This document shows, piece after piece, positions 43,561 through 55,205 of a DNA stretch of 64,000 nt. A program made the position numbers and the translations under genes. The DNA is from Lunularia cruciata (lineage: Eukaryota > Streptophyta > Marchantiopsida > Lunulariales > Lunulariaceae). The stretch is from contig OX419760.1 in NCBI GenBank assembly GCA_948567375.1, forward strand, positions 21,266,001-21,330,000, written 5' to 3'. The notes beneath the pieces are model-generated. The model was not told the DNA's origin. It saw nothing but the letters and a program-made list of their open reading frames with translations, and made no database searches. The first letter of the stretch is position 1, and each line of letters opens with the position of its first letter.

Positions 43561-44494
43561 TCTAGAATCCCCAAAGAACATCATCATGACAAAGAAACTA
43601 AGAATTGCAATCCGCAATTGGAACCGCCGCAAGTACCCCACCAAGTGCCAATTCCACCAAGAGCCAACACCACCAATTGAACTTCACTAATCAATGTAGC
43701 TCTAACTACAACAACTACACTAGGTGAAAGTGCAACCTGTAACCTTCCATCACAACATGTATTCTCACGATCTGTAGGTCATAACTTCTTGCCTCACCGG
43801 AGAGAAACACAAGTAGTATGATTAGTCATCACTCTAGCCTCACTATCAAGAGCACACCATAGCACCAACACTCTAAATTTAGAGCACCTCACACAAAAAG
43901 GATGCACAAAAAGGAAGTAGAGAATGGAAGGGGTCCAATCACAAGACGACTAAACAAAAACTCTCCATCTCATAAATCAACATGGATTGACTTTGTCACC
44001 ATTTGGCATTTGACATAAATAGAGTATCTATCTACTTCTTGAGCTATGAAGATCATCAAGAATGGGATCAAAGTTCTTCTCACCAAAATTTGACGTAAAT
44101 CCTTCATAAAATCTGATGTAATTTGACATAAAATCTGATGTAAATCTCTAAAGCTAGCTGGCCGCTAAATCCTCCGCTAACTCTTCACTTGAGACAATTG
44201 GAAAGATGGGGATAATGAAATCTCTAATTTGTAGGAATGGGTTCCCAACTCCATCTTCAATTTCACTTTTGAGCTCAACTCACACCAAATTGCTCATGTG
44301 TTCACCTCTTGAGCTCAAATCACAACTACCGTTTGAAATTGACTCTAAATTTGGCCAGGACTTCCACACACAATCACTCCAGTAGCACTTCCGCACACAA
44401 TTATTCCTAAGGAAATCAGAACTACAATCAAGGTACCACGATCCATCGGGCTTGTAGATACCACCACCACCTTTAGTTCCTATAGTCAATTTCC
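43561..44494 (-). other. E leader, no gene recognised
   Basis: Between primer site and gag. Only short frames (for example 44280-44489 minus) without motifs. Confidence 0.45.
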
Positions 44495-44515
44495 CCTTGA
44501 CTCTGATTTCTATAT
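44495..44515 (-). other. E primer binding site (Met-like, degenerate)
   Basis: On the minus strand AAATCAGAGTCAAGG directly follows the LTR end. It resembles TGGTATCAGAGCCAGG, the initiator-Met site, from the ATCAGAG core onward. Confidence 0.5.
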
Positions 44516-44967
44516 TGTAATCAGTTCATTTATACAACTCAAATCACACTCAATCAGATCAATACTTGATTGTTCACTCAATAATCTACTAACAATTATG
44601 CACTGATTATAGTCAAGCCACATCTACTCTAGCTAAGAGACTCCAAGTGACACTTGCCGGCTTTTTATCCACTCTAGCCAAGAACTTGAAGACTCAACAA
44701 CAAAGAAGTGAGCTCTCTGGAGCTGCGCTTCCAAGGTATACTCTTGATTTCAACATAGGTCTCACCCCAACAATCCCGTTGACGGCACAGTCAATGGTCC
44801 AAATGGTGCAAGTGATGGTGGGCCCCACCATGTAATCAATACCACAAACACAAAATTTGATAGTCTGAAAGTAGTTTATGAGTAATTGCCAAAATACCTC
44901 TAACTACTATCAATGCTACTTTAATGTCCAAGCAATCTAGATGCGATGCTACAAATGATGTGACAAC
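44516..44967 (-). repeat. E 5' LTR (452 bp, 5' end missing)
   Basis: On the minus strand it matches the G LTR from about its base 100 onward. Shared blocks include ATCTAGATTGCTTG, GGTGGGGCCCA, CCAGAGAGCTCACTTCT, GCCGGCAAG and the terminal GAATTGATTA/GAACTGATTACA. The first about 100 bp are replaced by fragment F at 44968. Confidence 0.85.
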
Positions 44968-44979
44968 ATTTTGAGTGGC

Positions 44980-45551
44980 AAGTTCGGCATTTTGGGCTCA
45001 CTAATGCTCCAATAGTCTTCATGGATTGGACACATTGGGTGTTGGATGGGCTTTTGAATGGTATGTGGTGGTGTTCTTGGATAACATTTTAATCTATAGC
45101 AAGATAGATGCAAAACATATGAATCATGTGTGAGAAGTCTTAAGACAACTAAGTCAATGGAAATTTTACTGCAAGAAATCAAAGTGTGCCTTTTGGTAGA
45201 AGGAATTTACCTTCTTGGGTCACAAGATCTCATTGGAGTGGATCAGGATAGAGATGGAGAAAATCAAGGCCATTATTGATTGGCCTACTCCAAATGATGC
45301 TATAGAAGTTTGAACATTTAATGGATTGACAAGTTTTTATCAACGATTCATCCACTATCATGCTCATGTGGCTGCACCATTGACCAACTTCTTGGGGAAG
45401 AACTTGAGCTTTCAATGGACCACCAAGCATGAAGAAGTATTCCAAAGCTGAAACATATTGTGTTTTCAAGGCCCATTCTTCAAACCATATGACACTCAAC
45501 TACTTTATGTGGTTGATTTTGATGCTTCTAACTTTACAATTAAAGGTGTGT
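44980..45551 (+). pseudogene. F reverse transcriptase and start of RNase H
   Basis: Frames give FGLTNAPIVFMDWTHWVLDG and VVFLDNILIYSKIDAKHM (45065-45120), with the second catalytic Asp replaced by Asn. Then come KSKCAFW, FTFLGHKISLEW and INGLTSFYQRF-type sequence to 45350, and LYVVDFDASNFTI (RNase H) up to the LTR insertion at 45552. Stops are frequent. Confidence 0.8.
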
Positions 45552-46298
45552 TGTAATAAGATATAATACAAAGAGTTAGCCATATGATCTAGATGTGAAA
45601 TTGTTTGGTAACATCTGGAATGATCTTATACATGATGGCAAAAATAGATCAGATAAAAGTATCACCAAAAGAGTACTTCTACTAATAGGGTAGAAATTGA
45701 AATAGACTTGAAAACCTTAGAACCAATAGCTAGACATGTGATTTAAGGGTGAGAATTGGTTCAATAATATCTAGAAGGATGTTACACATGATGGACTAAA
45801 TAGATTTGAAAGAGGTATCACCAAAAGGGGACTTCTCCTAATAGAGTAGGAATCGAAATAAGCCTAAAATCTTTGAAGGCAATTTTGGAGGTCTAAACGG
45901 ATAAACTTGACCTCAAAAGAGTGTCGCATATCCTCCAAAAACATAAAGGCTAGACTTTCCCCTCCCCCTTGCTTTGTCTCATTGAGAGCTTTCCAACCGT
46001 ATCTCACCCACTTGATTTTGAGATTCTTACAAGAAGATTCCTTAAAAGATTCCCTCCTATCAAAGCTTGTTTGACCAATCAGATAAGAGCAGGACCAACA
46101 TGTCAGCCATCCAAGTAAGTAATCCAAGAGTGGAGCTTTCTGACATGTCACCTATCTATGTGCCTAATCCTATGGTGAAGCTTCATTAGAAGAGATCCGC
46201 TTTGTCTATAAAATAAAGAGAAGGTGATCCTTTGGGGCATCAAAGGTTTGAGTGTGAAATCTGTGTTTTCTCTCTTCTCTTGACCTTGGAGTATTACA
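45552..46298 (+). repeat. Solo LTR of chromovirus D nested in F
   Basis: 747 bp from TGTAATAAG to GTATTACA, homologous to 20873-21425, including the internal duplication, and extending further to a promoter-like TATAAAATA near 46208-46216. F's RNase H coding resumes at CAAGAATTCTC (46299). I could not define a clean target duplication. Confidence 0.78.
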
Positions 46299-47880
46299 CA
46301 AGAATTCTCAGATAGGTTACATCTCATTGCCTCTATGTCTCACCAACTAAATACCACAAAAAGGAATTACTCTACTTGAGGTTGAGAACAACTAGCAATG
46401 GAATATGCCACCCAGGTTTGGAAACATTATCTCTTAGGAAAATATGTGATCATACAAATTGATCACAAACTCTTGTTGCAAATATTACATTTGGAACACA
46501 TGAAGAGTTTACATTATCAATGGGAGGAACAACTATAATTGTTCGATATCAAACTTGAGTACAAAACCCGATTGGTTCCATGTCATCCCTAATGCTTTAT
46601 CACAACAGCTTGATTTGGAGTCTCTTCCTCTCATCACAATGACAATTATGACAATGTCTGTCAACACCAAAGTCCAGATCAAGTTTAAGATAACTTTACA
46701 ACAAGATCTCTTCTATTAGATGGTACAAGGTCATCTTGCAGCATGCAATAAGGAGTAAAATACCTTCTCTTTCAATGAAGGCTTTCTATTCTATGAGAAC
46801 CAAATTTATGTTCTAGCTAAGGGTGATCTCCAACTTGTGTGCCTCCAAGAAGCCTATGACTTACCAATCGCTAGGCATATGGGTGTGGACAAGACCTTGA
46901 GTACCCTTCAATGCCAATGGTGGTGGCCCAACATATCACAAGATGTTTGAGAGTTTGTCCAATCTTGTGAGAGTTGACAATGCAACAAGGCCAACAACCA
47001 GAAATTGAGTGGACTCTAGTACTCCCCATTCTATTTGTTTGATGGGAACATGTGAGCTTGGATCTCATCCCATCCTTGCACAAGACAAAGCAAGGTCATA
47101 CCATAATTGTGGTGTTTGTGGATAAGCTTAGTAAGCAAATCCATTTGGCACCAACCTTTGATATTGTGGATGCTCCAACATTGGTGTATATTTACTTTGA
47201 CAATGTCTTCAAAAATCATGGGATGCCTTGTGTATTCATATTTGACCATGATCCTTGATTCATTAGAAAATGTTGGCAAACATTCTTCTAGATACTCTGC
47301 ACCAAGCTTGCTTTATCCATGGCCTATCATCCTCGAATTGATGAGCAAACCAAACATGAAAATTGCACCTTGAAGGATATGCTTTGTGCCTTTATCAACA
47401 TTCAACATACAAATTGGGATGAATGTCTTGTAGCTGTTGAGTTTGTATACAATAATTCCAAACAAGCAAACAACGGATTCTCTCTTATCTTCCTTAATTT
47501 TGGCCAAGACCCATTTTCTCTAGATTTGATTCTTGCTCTTCCTCCATCTCATGTTCACATATTTCTACCTTCTTGACCACCATATCCCAATCCTTCCAAC
47601 AAGCCAAATCTCATCTTCTTATTGCTCAAAATTGTTAGAAACAATATGTGTACCACCATTGTCATGATCTCACCTTTCAACTTGGTGAGAAGGTCATGCT
47701 CTCCTATAATAACCTACCCCTCCCACTTGATACCCAAGTCTTTGAACTTGCTTCTAACTGGATAGGAACTTTTGATGTCACCCAAATCATTTCTCATGTT
47801 GCTTATCAACTTGCATTGCCTTATCACATGCAAATCCACCCTATCTTTCATGTTTCTAAGTTGAAAACTTTTTTCCTAAT
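46299..47880 (+). pseudogene. F RNase H and integrase
   Basis: RNase H resumes at 46299 and ends near 46610 (FDIKLEYKTRLVPCHP-type broken tail). The integrase zinc module lies at 46870-46990. The core frame 47052-47258 has MSLDLIPSLHKTKQGHTIIV (Asp) and FIFDHDP, where the Asp of DRDP is kept but the Arg is His. The 47319-47576 frame has AYHPRIDEQTKHENCTLKDML with Glu replaced by Lys. The frame 47648-48043 has LGEKVMLSYNNLPLPLDTQV. Confidence 0.82.
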
Positions 47881-47929
47881 CCATCATCTTTTTCTTCTTA
47901 TGTCTAACCCTTTCCCCCTCCCATCTCTA

Positions 47930-48149
47930 TCAATGATCATGAGGAGCATGAAGCTGATTGTACCTTTATACATTGCCACATTCAACAAGGCCATCAACAA
48001 CATACATAGTATAAAGTCCTCTAGAAAGGGTACTCCTTCATGATGCCCCTTAGGAGCCTCTTCCTCATCTCCAAGATGCACAAATGGCCATCCAAGAGTT
48101 TGAAACTTCAATGATGATGAGAACGTCACCAACTAGTGGTGGGGTAATA
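47930..48149 (+). pseudogene. F chromodomain remnant
   Basis: The sequence parallels 15376-15588 (DHEEHEADCTF, then YKVL-KGYS and LLHDAP-), with deletions that destroy the ATWEP end. It ends in the tract GGTGGGGTAATA before the LTR at 48150. Confidence 0.65.
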
Positions 48150-48168
48150 TGTAACAATATAGAGTTTA

Positions 48169-49240
48169 CATATCGTGATACACTAGGTTGGATAAACCCC
48201 TTTTGCAACATATCCTTTATTTAAGCCTTACACTCCTCCGACTCATGAGGTGATAATTGATATGGTGCCTTATAAGGAGGTGTCTTCCTAGGAAATATCT
48301 CAATTTTATGATCTACTCTCCTTTTTGGTGGTAATCCTGAAGGTAATTAATTCATTTGGAAAGACATCTTGAAACTCATTGACCACATCTTTCAATTTCT
48401 CAAGAATTTTTCCATTATGTTGCACAGTCTAGAATTCTCTTATTAGACCCATGAAACATTTACTTCTCTTATTAGACCCATGAAACATTTATTTGTCTTA
48501 CCAATAAACGTGGTCTCTATGACAAAAAGAAGTAGCCCTTGCCTTTATGATCTTTCTTTAATCCCAAAGATCTTCCATTGACTTGTTCTCACTACTTTCT
48601 TTCTCTAATTCAGTGTGGGTTGTAGTGCTCTATCCATGACATGCATAAGATTGCATCATAACAAGCTAATTGTATCACTTGCCATTTAGTTGCTTCTTGA
48701 TACTCCCCTCAGAGAGTGCTACTTTTCTAGGTAATGACTCAATCCTCTTTGTTTGACCATTAGGTAATTCTACTTCATCATGCTCATTCTTCTCTAATTC
48801 TATCTCCAACCTTATTGCAATAGAGCAAGACACAATATTTGTTGTTGCTCCATGATCTATCAATACTCTCACCGGATTGCCTTTTAGGGCTCCATTTATG
48901 GCAATTAGTTGTGCGTTTGTCTTCCTCTACCTTTGCATTCTTGTCTTCTTCCTCTCCCTACTTTTACTCTTCTTCATTGAGCAAGTAAGGCCATGAGGTA
49001 CATTTTTTGGTGATCTTTGTATTTTGATATGACTTCATCATCCTCCTCTTTAATTTGTCTCTCCATGTGATTCAAAGGTTGCATGTATAGAGGCCAAGGG
49101 CCTCTAGGATGACATGCATAACAAATGATGGTTATGTGCTCAACTCGGCCACAATTTACTCCTCTTTTACTAGTGATAGTGGAAATTGGAACCAACATGG
49201 AAGTTGGAATCGCAACTACTATTTTCTCAAGGAGCTCCTA
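48169..49240 (-). pseudogene. Gypsy fragment J (gag knuckle, protease, RT start)
   Basis: Minus-strand frames: 48974-49198 with the degenerate knuckle NCGRVEHITIIC (the first Cys is lost, C-X4-H-X4-C kept); 48675-48872 with RVLIDHGATTNIVSC, a retropepsin active site D-H-G in place of D-S/T-G, then RLEIELE and LPNGQ; 48190-48345 with the RT entry PPKRRVDHKIE, KAPYQLSPHESEE and MLQKGFIQPS. It is cut off at 48169 by fragment F. It differs in sequence from the A, B and E families. Confidence 0.75.
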
Positions 49241-50015
49241 AAATTTAGGGGGGAGAGATGAGAGTGGAGAAAACTTAAATGGAGACTTCTCAACTTCAAC
49301 AATTGGGAAGCTAAGAACAAGAATGTTAACTTGATTTATACTTTTAATCTCAATAGTCTCACTCTCAAAGTCCTCCCTCTAAATTTTACATACCAAAAGT
49401 TAATTTTCCTGCTAACATAAACCTATATAGGCTAGTGTGGGAAAAGAAGTGGCTTGTTCATTCAATCTCTTGAGTTCAAATTCACCACCATTGGAACATT
49501 TTTATCTTCCATCACTCAACACTCTTATCACCACATTCTCAAGCACTTATCATCACATTCTCATGCAAGGTGGGAACATTTTCAAAACTTGATAATTCAT
49601 TGCTTTCCTCTCTTGTGTACACATTGCACTATATTTCTAGCTAAATATTAAATTTAATCTTTGATATCTCATCTACTTTATAAGTGGTCACTAATGAATA
49701 GCCAAATGTTAAATCTAAAACCCCTCCACCCGCAAACCCTTTTTCTATTCCCATAAACAGTTAACATGAGTGTTCATTCCTCATAACCAAAATTTTATAA
49801 ATATCCATAACATATTCTAGGGGTACTTGCTGCTCTACTCAATGAAAATCTTACTTTTTAAAATCTGAAACCCCCTATTGAATGTCAGCATTGATAACTC
49901 CATACCAACTAAGACAACTAGATGCAACATTGTGGAAAGGGTCCTCTTAAGTCTTTTTGTAAACTTGCGGGTATCCTTTGCATCAAAGTGTCAAAGTTGG
50001 GGTACAGTTAAGTCT
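49241..50015. other. No recognised gene
   Basis: J leader or unrelated sequence with a purine run near 49240. The last 65 bp (49950-50015) contain units of the dispersed GTTAAGTC repeat described at 24199-24360. Confidence 0.4.
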
Positions 50016-50471
50016 TGTGAGCAGGCATGTCTCTCACTCAAGTTACTAGGCTAAAAGTCAAGTAAAGTCAAAAAGTAGAAAGGAATATCCATTCACATGG
50101 GCATATTCCCCTAAGCATGTGATCTTATCTTGACCTAACCACTAAGTCAAGGATTCCTTCACATGGGCTATCCTTAGACTATAGAAGAATCCAAAACAAA
50201 AAGGCTTGTGGGCCCATGAGTTCTCAACTCTTTCCTCAAAGCCAAACACCTAAGAATAATACCAAGTCAACACACTAGAATCCAAAATAGTGGTGCTCAT
50301 ATTTTCCACTTTCTCTAAAGTAAGGTCCCCTCTATCTGAGCTATGACTAACTTTAGCTAATCATGACTAATGTAGAACTATCCTTTATCTCTATATAAAT
50401 AATATCTCTCAAGTACTTGTAATACAAGCTAAATATCACAATACCACACACATGCACAAATGGGTGTTACA
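50016..50471 (-). repeat. A2 3' LTR with 235-bp internal deletion
   Basis: 456 bp against 691 bp in the 5' LTR. After about 27 bp (plus orientation TGTGAGC...CTCACTCAAG) it jumps to TTACTAGGCTAAAAG. In the full LTR both breakpoints carry ACTCAAG, so the loss fits recombination between short direct repeats. Confidence 0.9.
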
Positions 50472-51550
50472 TTTACCCCCGGACTAAGTTTTCACTTTGT
50501 CTTCAAAGTGAAGGTCTCTCTACCTTCTATAATACATCTTCAACTTATCATGGTTAATCCTATCAAAGTGTCTTCCTCCCAACTCCTTGAGATCATAGGT
50601 GTAATTGCCCCACACCTTCTCCACTATGAAAGGTCCAAAGTACTTAGGCAAAAACTTCTTTTGCACTCTCTTGAATCAGATGGAATCAAACAACATTACC
50701 CAATCACCTTCTTTGAAAAGCTCCACCTTCTTCTTGCCTTGCCTCTTGTTATAGCTCTCTTTTTGTTTCCTTTGGGCTTGCTCCACTCGACCCATAGCAA
50801 CTGCTCTTGCCTCTTCCAACTCCATGAGTTGTTCCTTCCTTGACTTCTCTACGTCACCTCCTTGTGCTTTCTTCAATCTCCTATGAATGCTTTGGAAGGT
50901 AGGAAGATCAAAGTGAATAGGTAAGGTAGACTCAATACCATATACCAATTGAAATGGAGAATATCCGGTGGAAGTCTTCATGATTGTCCTATACTCCCAT
51001 AAAACTGCATGGATCCTCTTGTCCCAATGATGTTTAGCCCCCTCCATTTTTGCATCTTTGGCCAACATCATGCACAAGGTCTGATTGGTTCTCTTTGCCA
51101 AGCCATTGGAATTTGGCTTATAGGATGTATTTACTCTATGTGTGATAGAGAAATGTCGTAGCATGGCTGTAGTAATGCTTCCTGTAAACTCTCCTCCTCT
51201 ATCAAAAACCAACTCCAAAGGGTATCCAAATCTAGTGATAATGCATTCATAAAGAAATCTATCAACTTCATCTTCATTCTTATCCCTCAATGGTTTAGCC
51301 TCAACCCACTTGGTAAGATAATCAGTAACTACCACAATATACCGATTGTTCCTTGGGGTTCTATTGAGAGGACCTACAAAATCAATTCCCCACTTCTCAA
51401 AAGGTCCTAGCAATGGAATTGATCTAAGTGGTGGAGTGGATGTAGAATTTCTAGCAAAAGCTTGACAAACATGACAAGTTTTGCAATAATCAAGACAATC
51501 CTTGAAAATTCCTCTCCAATGGTAACTTGCATCTAGAATCTTGAAAGCAG
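50472..51550 (-). pseudogene. A2 integrase
   Basis: The frame 50676-51554 (292 codons) has the zinc module end CKTCHVCQAFARN, KWGIDFVGPLNR (Asp), LVFDRGGEFTGS (Asp) and SNGLAKRTNQTL, where the catalytic Glu (as in NGLVERT of A1) is Lys. Further on come STLPIHFDLPTF and GDWVMLFDSI. After a stop near 50676 the C-terminal domain continues to about 50530 (KKFLPKYF, YDLKELGG). No chromodomain follows. A tract with GTCCGGGGGTAAA lies beside the LTR. This is the longest integrase frame in family A. Confidence 0.88.
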
Positions 51551-51557
51551 TCACCTT

Positions 51558-52454
51558 TCATGCAAAGTGTCCTCCACACACTAAACCTTCATGAAACTCC
51601 TTTATGAGTAAGATAGACTCTTCCTTACCCACAACTCTTTGAAGTAGACCATCTGCTCTTTGGTGAAAAAGAATATCCTCCACCATTATGGAAGTTCTAG
51701 ATCTTGTTGCAAGGGCCTTCCTCTCCCTAGCATGCATCCCTTCCAGATAGTTACCTCTTGTCACAAAATCCACAACCTCCTTGTACTCCATTGGAACCTC
51801 TTGAGTGATTGAGATTGTCATGAGCTCCTCATCCGGGAAGGAATCATCCATTGGCTCATCTCCATCATGATCATAGGCCGTAGATAACAAATCAGCATTT
51901 GCATGTTTCTTTCCTAGCCTATCCTCAATGGTGTAGTTATACTCAGACAAGAGTATCATCCACCTTGCTAATCTCCCTTCAACATTAGGCTTGTTGAAGA
52001 TGTACTTCAAAGCCTTGTGATCTATGACAATGGTGGCTTTCCCTCCAATCAAGTAGTGTTTAAACTTCTTGAGACCAAAGATCACTGCCAACCCTTTACT
52101 CTCTGTGATAGAGTATTTCTTCTCTACTGAAACCATCTGCCTACTAGCATAAGCTATTAATTGATCATGCTCATCTTGGTCTAATTGATTAAGAGTGCAT
52201 CCTATAGCTACATTAGAAGCATTAGTATAGAGGATGAAAGGTTTACTCCAATCAGGTTTAACACGAATTGGAGCTACAACAAGGGATTGCTTGAGCTTCT
52301 CAAAAGCTTTGAGAGCCTCCTTGTCCTCCAAAATCACCATGTAATCTACACCCTTCTTGATGTAGATGGTCAATGCATAAGCCTTGTTGGAAAATGAGAA
52401 GATGAATCTCCTATAGTATCCAACCATCCCCAAGAATTGGCATAACTTGGTCAA
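51558..52454 (-). pseudogene. A2 RNase H
   Basis: A 298-codon open frame with LCQFLGMVGYYRRFIFSF, VKPDWSKPFILYTNASN (the expected YTDAS first catalytic Asp is Asn), YSITESKGLAVIFGL (Glu), IDHKALKYIF (Asp) and the LARWMILLSEYNY tail. It then extends through a spacer to the integrase zinc module HEGLVCGGHFA. It is otherwise intact over its whole length. Confidence 0.88.
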
Positions 52455-52474
52455 GCTTGAAAGGAATGGAAGGT

Positions 52475-53450
52475 CTAAGATCTCCTCACCTTCTCAAGAT
52501 CAATTGCTATTCCATCCTTGGAGATGATGTGCCCTAAAAGTATATCTTCTTCACATCCAAAAATGCACCTCTGGGTTGAGTGATGCATTTGCCTCATCCA
52601 AGCATTGCAAGACCTTGATTTGGTGCTCAAAGTAGTCGTCCTTGCTCCCGTAGACATAAAAGTCATCAATGAAGTCTCTCACAAATTTCCCAATGAAAGG
52701 ATCAAATACCTTTTTCATGAACCGTTGGAATGTGGTTGGAGCATTGCAAAGCCCAAAAGGCATGACCTTGAAAGCATAAGTTCCCCAAGGTATGGTGAAT
52801 GTGGTGAGTTGTTGATGCTCTGGTGCCATCTTGATTTGGTTATATCCACTATAACCATCTCCAAAACTATACCTCTCATGACCTGCAACCTCCTCCAAGA
52901 TCTCATCAATGAATGACAATGGGTAGTAGTCCTTCTTGGTAACAAAATTGAGCTTCTTGTAATCCACACATACCCAAAGCTTGCCATTACTTTTCTTCAC
53001 AATGACAATTAGAGACACCCATTTTGAATTCTCCACCTCAAAGATAAATTCGGCCTCCTTGAGCTTATCAATCTCCTCCTTCACAACCAAAGATATTGGT
53101 TGGCCAATGCAACATTGCTTTTGGCGGATTGGTCTTGCATGGAACTCCCCCTCTATCTTGTGCTCCTCCAAGGTGACTTCCTTCAAATCCTTGTAACTAA
53201 AAGCAAACACATGGATGAACTTGCAGAAAATCTCCTCAAATCTCACTTTCTCCTCCTTGGTAACATTTGGACCATACTTGAGGGTAGATAGCCTTCTCTC
53301 TACCTCCTCAAGTGTCAATGGTGATTTATCTGGGTCCTTCAAAATCTCTTGCTTAGGTGCAAAATCCATAGCACACAAAGGATACACATCTAAATCAGAT
53401 TCAGATTCATCCTCCTCCGTGGAAGTCTCCTCTTTCATGCTTGTGTCCAC
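52475..53450 (-). pseudogene. A2 reverse transcriptase
   Basis: The frame 52551-53450 (299 codons) starts in the acidic linker. It contains VKEEIDKLKEAEFIFEVENS, NGKLWVCVDYKKLNFVTKKD, YSFGDGYSGYNQIKMAPE (motif A Asp), MPFGLCNAPTTFQRFM and VRDFIDDFYVYGSKDD (catalytic pair intact). A frameshift near 52555 moves the GHIISKDGIAID end into the frame 52475-52669. The active-site residues all look intact. Confidence 0.9.
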
Positions 53451-53499
53451 ACTTGAAACTCTTTCTTCAGAATCTTATTCCCAATAATCAGAAGATGGT

Positions 53500-54974
53500 G
53501 CACCTTGATGTTGTGACCATTCACTCTCACATCAATCTTGGAGGCATATTCACAAGCCTCCCATGGTGTTGGCTTAGCATCCACCACCCCCATTGATATT
53601 GGAGTTTTTGCTTCTTCTTCCTCTTGCTCCTTGTAGAACTCAAACCACCTCTAAGCTCCTTTCTCAAGGTAAGGTTCAAAGCAATCAATTGGCCCACTAT
53701 GATGTTAGCCTTGTGACTACCAATATCCTCCAACACATTGTAGTTCCATTGTTGCTTTGAAATCAAGAAATCCTCCATCCCCAACTTCTTCCTTGGAGTC
53801 TTTATTTTTGATGGTGTTGAGGTGCGAGTGCTCCTAATAGACATAGGAGTATCCTTGCTTGGAGTAAATCCTTGAGAAGAGTGAACATCCTCTGCAAAAC
53901 AAGCTCTCTTCTTCTCTTGTGCCAAAAGCTCCAAATTAAGACCCTTGGAGTTTGAGCATTCTCCCTTCTCATACTTACTCTCAACCAAATCTATGGATGC
54001 TATCCCCTTACCTTTGTTTGGATTAGGAGCCACTTGGGTTTCACTACCTCTCTCTTTCCCTCTATTGGCTCCCTCATAACCCCTTCCTCCATGGTAAGTG
54101 GAATTTGGGCAATTCCTTAGGATATGGCCCCTTCCTCCACAACCAAAACAATTTCTATCTTTGAAATTGTTGGCTAGTTGGCCTCCTCTATATGAATGGT
54201 TTCCATAACTCCTAGGCCCTCTCCCTACATTTTGATCTACCTCTCTCTTCTCCCATAGTTGCACCACATTGATCTTGAGATCCGCAAGTTGTTCTGTGAT
54301 GGTTTGAAGTGGATCCTTTGGTGGAGGTGTAAGAATTGGAGCAACTACTATTTGTGGTGCAACCCTTGCCACCAAAGTATCAGAAGTTCCACCATACTTG
54401 TAACCTTAAGGAGGATGCACAACCTCCTTCACAACCAAATCACTCTCATCTCCTTCCAAACTCTCCTCCATATGAATTGCGATCTTGATAGTTTCAACCT
54501 TGGAAGAAGGTTTCTCATATCTCACCTTGCTTCTTAACCCTCCCACAAAATTCTTGGTGAGCATGGCCCCTATGCCAATCATAGAAGTCTCCACATCATT
54601 CCCACCCTTCCTCAACACTATGCAAAATCTAGACTTTAATTTTTCCATTCTTTCCACATAGACTCTCACTTTCTTTCCATCTCCTTGTTTGAGAAAGGTA
54701 ACCTCATTCATCAATCTCTCATAAATCTCATCTGGGAGAAAGTTCTGAATGAGTGCTTAAGTCAAACTCTCTTAAGATTCTTCTTGCCTATCTCTCCTCT
54801 CTCTCTTTTGGTATTCTACCATGTAAGTGTTGCATCCTCAAAGAAATCTGGTAATAATGAGACCCACTCATTCTTCCTCCTCTCATTGTTTCCTATGCGA
54901 GCTCTTTTGAAGTCTCTCACAAAGACCTCCACATCTTCTCTATCCTTGCCAAAGAAAATTGGAAGTTTCCCCAT
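53500..54974 (-). pseudogene. A2 gag (protease deleted)
   Basis: Starts at ATG 54974 (MGKLPIFFGKDREDVEVFVR), then broken frames through 54406-54714 (MLTKNFVGGLRSKVRYEKPS) and 53527-54375 with the CFGCGGRGHILRNC knuckle near 54110-54150. At about 53500 the sequence jumps from RVNGHNIK directly to the acidic linker, removing about 330 bp that encode the DGGSAVN protease in A1. The gag N-terminus missing from A1 is present here, so each copy lacks what the other has. Confidence 0.85.
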
Positions 54975-55205
54975 CTTAACCTCTCACTATCTTTCTTTTC
55001 TCTCAATTTTTCTTTTTCTTTTTCTTTTCTCTCACTCTATAGCTAATAGAGTATGTACATGACTAACACCATTTGAAATAAATCCACCCTAGGGAACACA
55101 AAAGGTTCAGGTTGCTCCAAGATTTCTATAGCAACATCAATCCTAGAGTGCATATTAATCTAGCTCTCATGGATAGTTTATCCATAAGTTGAAAGATTAT
55201 CTCCA

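Larger units (their letters stand above)
33230..44967 (-). mobile_element. LTR retrotransposon E carrying a C5 cytosine methyltransferase
   Basis: Minus-strand order: 5' LTR (44516-44967, first about 100 bp lost), Met-type primer site, gag with CCHC knuckle, protease, then a C5-methyltransferase region, ending at a junction with fragment I near 33230. RT, RNase H and integrase are not in this copy. It is split by element H (34406-40056) and by a solo A LTR (42511-43205). Discounting H and one copy of the degenerate 5-bp duplication (actgt/ggtgt), the coding frame runs straight from the post-protease linker into methyltransferase motif I. Its LTR is homologous to that of G (61038-61579), which supplies the missing half of the family. 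Confidence 0.78.
44968..48168 (+). mobile_element. 5'-truncated B-family fragment F
   Basis: It begins inside RT at the LPFGLTNAP region, runs through RNase H, integrase and a chromodomain remnant, and ends after only 19 bp of its 3' LTR (48150-48168). It is interrupted by a D-family LTR at 45552-46298. RT contains FLDN in place of FLDD. Both ends are broken, so it is a relic used as a landing site by later insertions. Confidence 0.85.

Noticed and set aside
45547-46303. Target duplication around the nested D LTR
   Set aside because: Neither TGTGT/CAAGA nor nearby alternatives match, and the coding context of F leaves the exact boundary ambiguous by several bases.
48169-49240. Fragment J as the missing RT part of element E
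   Set aside because: J has its own knuckle and protease with a different active-site context (DHGATTN) on the far side of F, so it is another family and not E's continuation.
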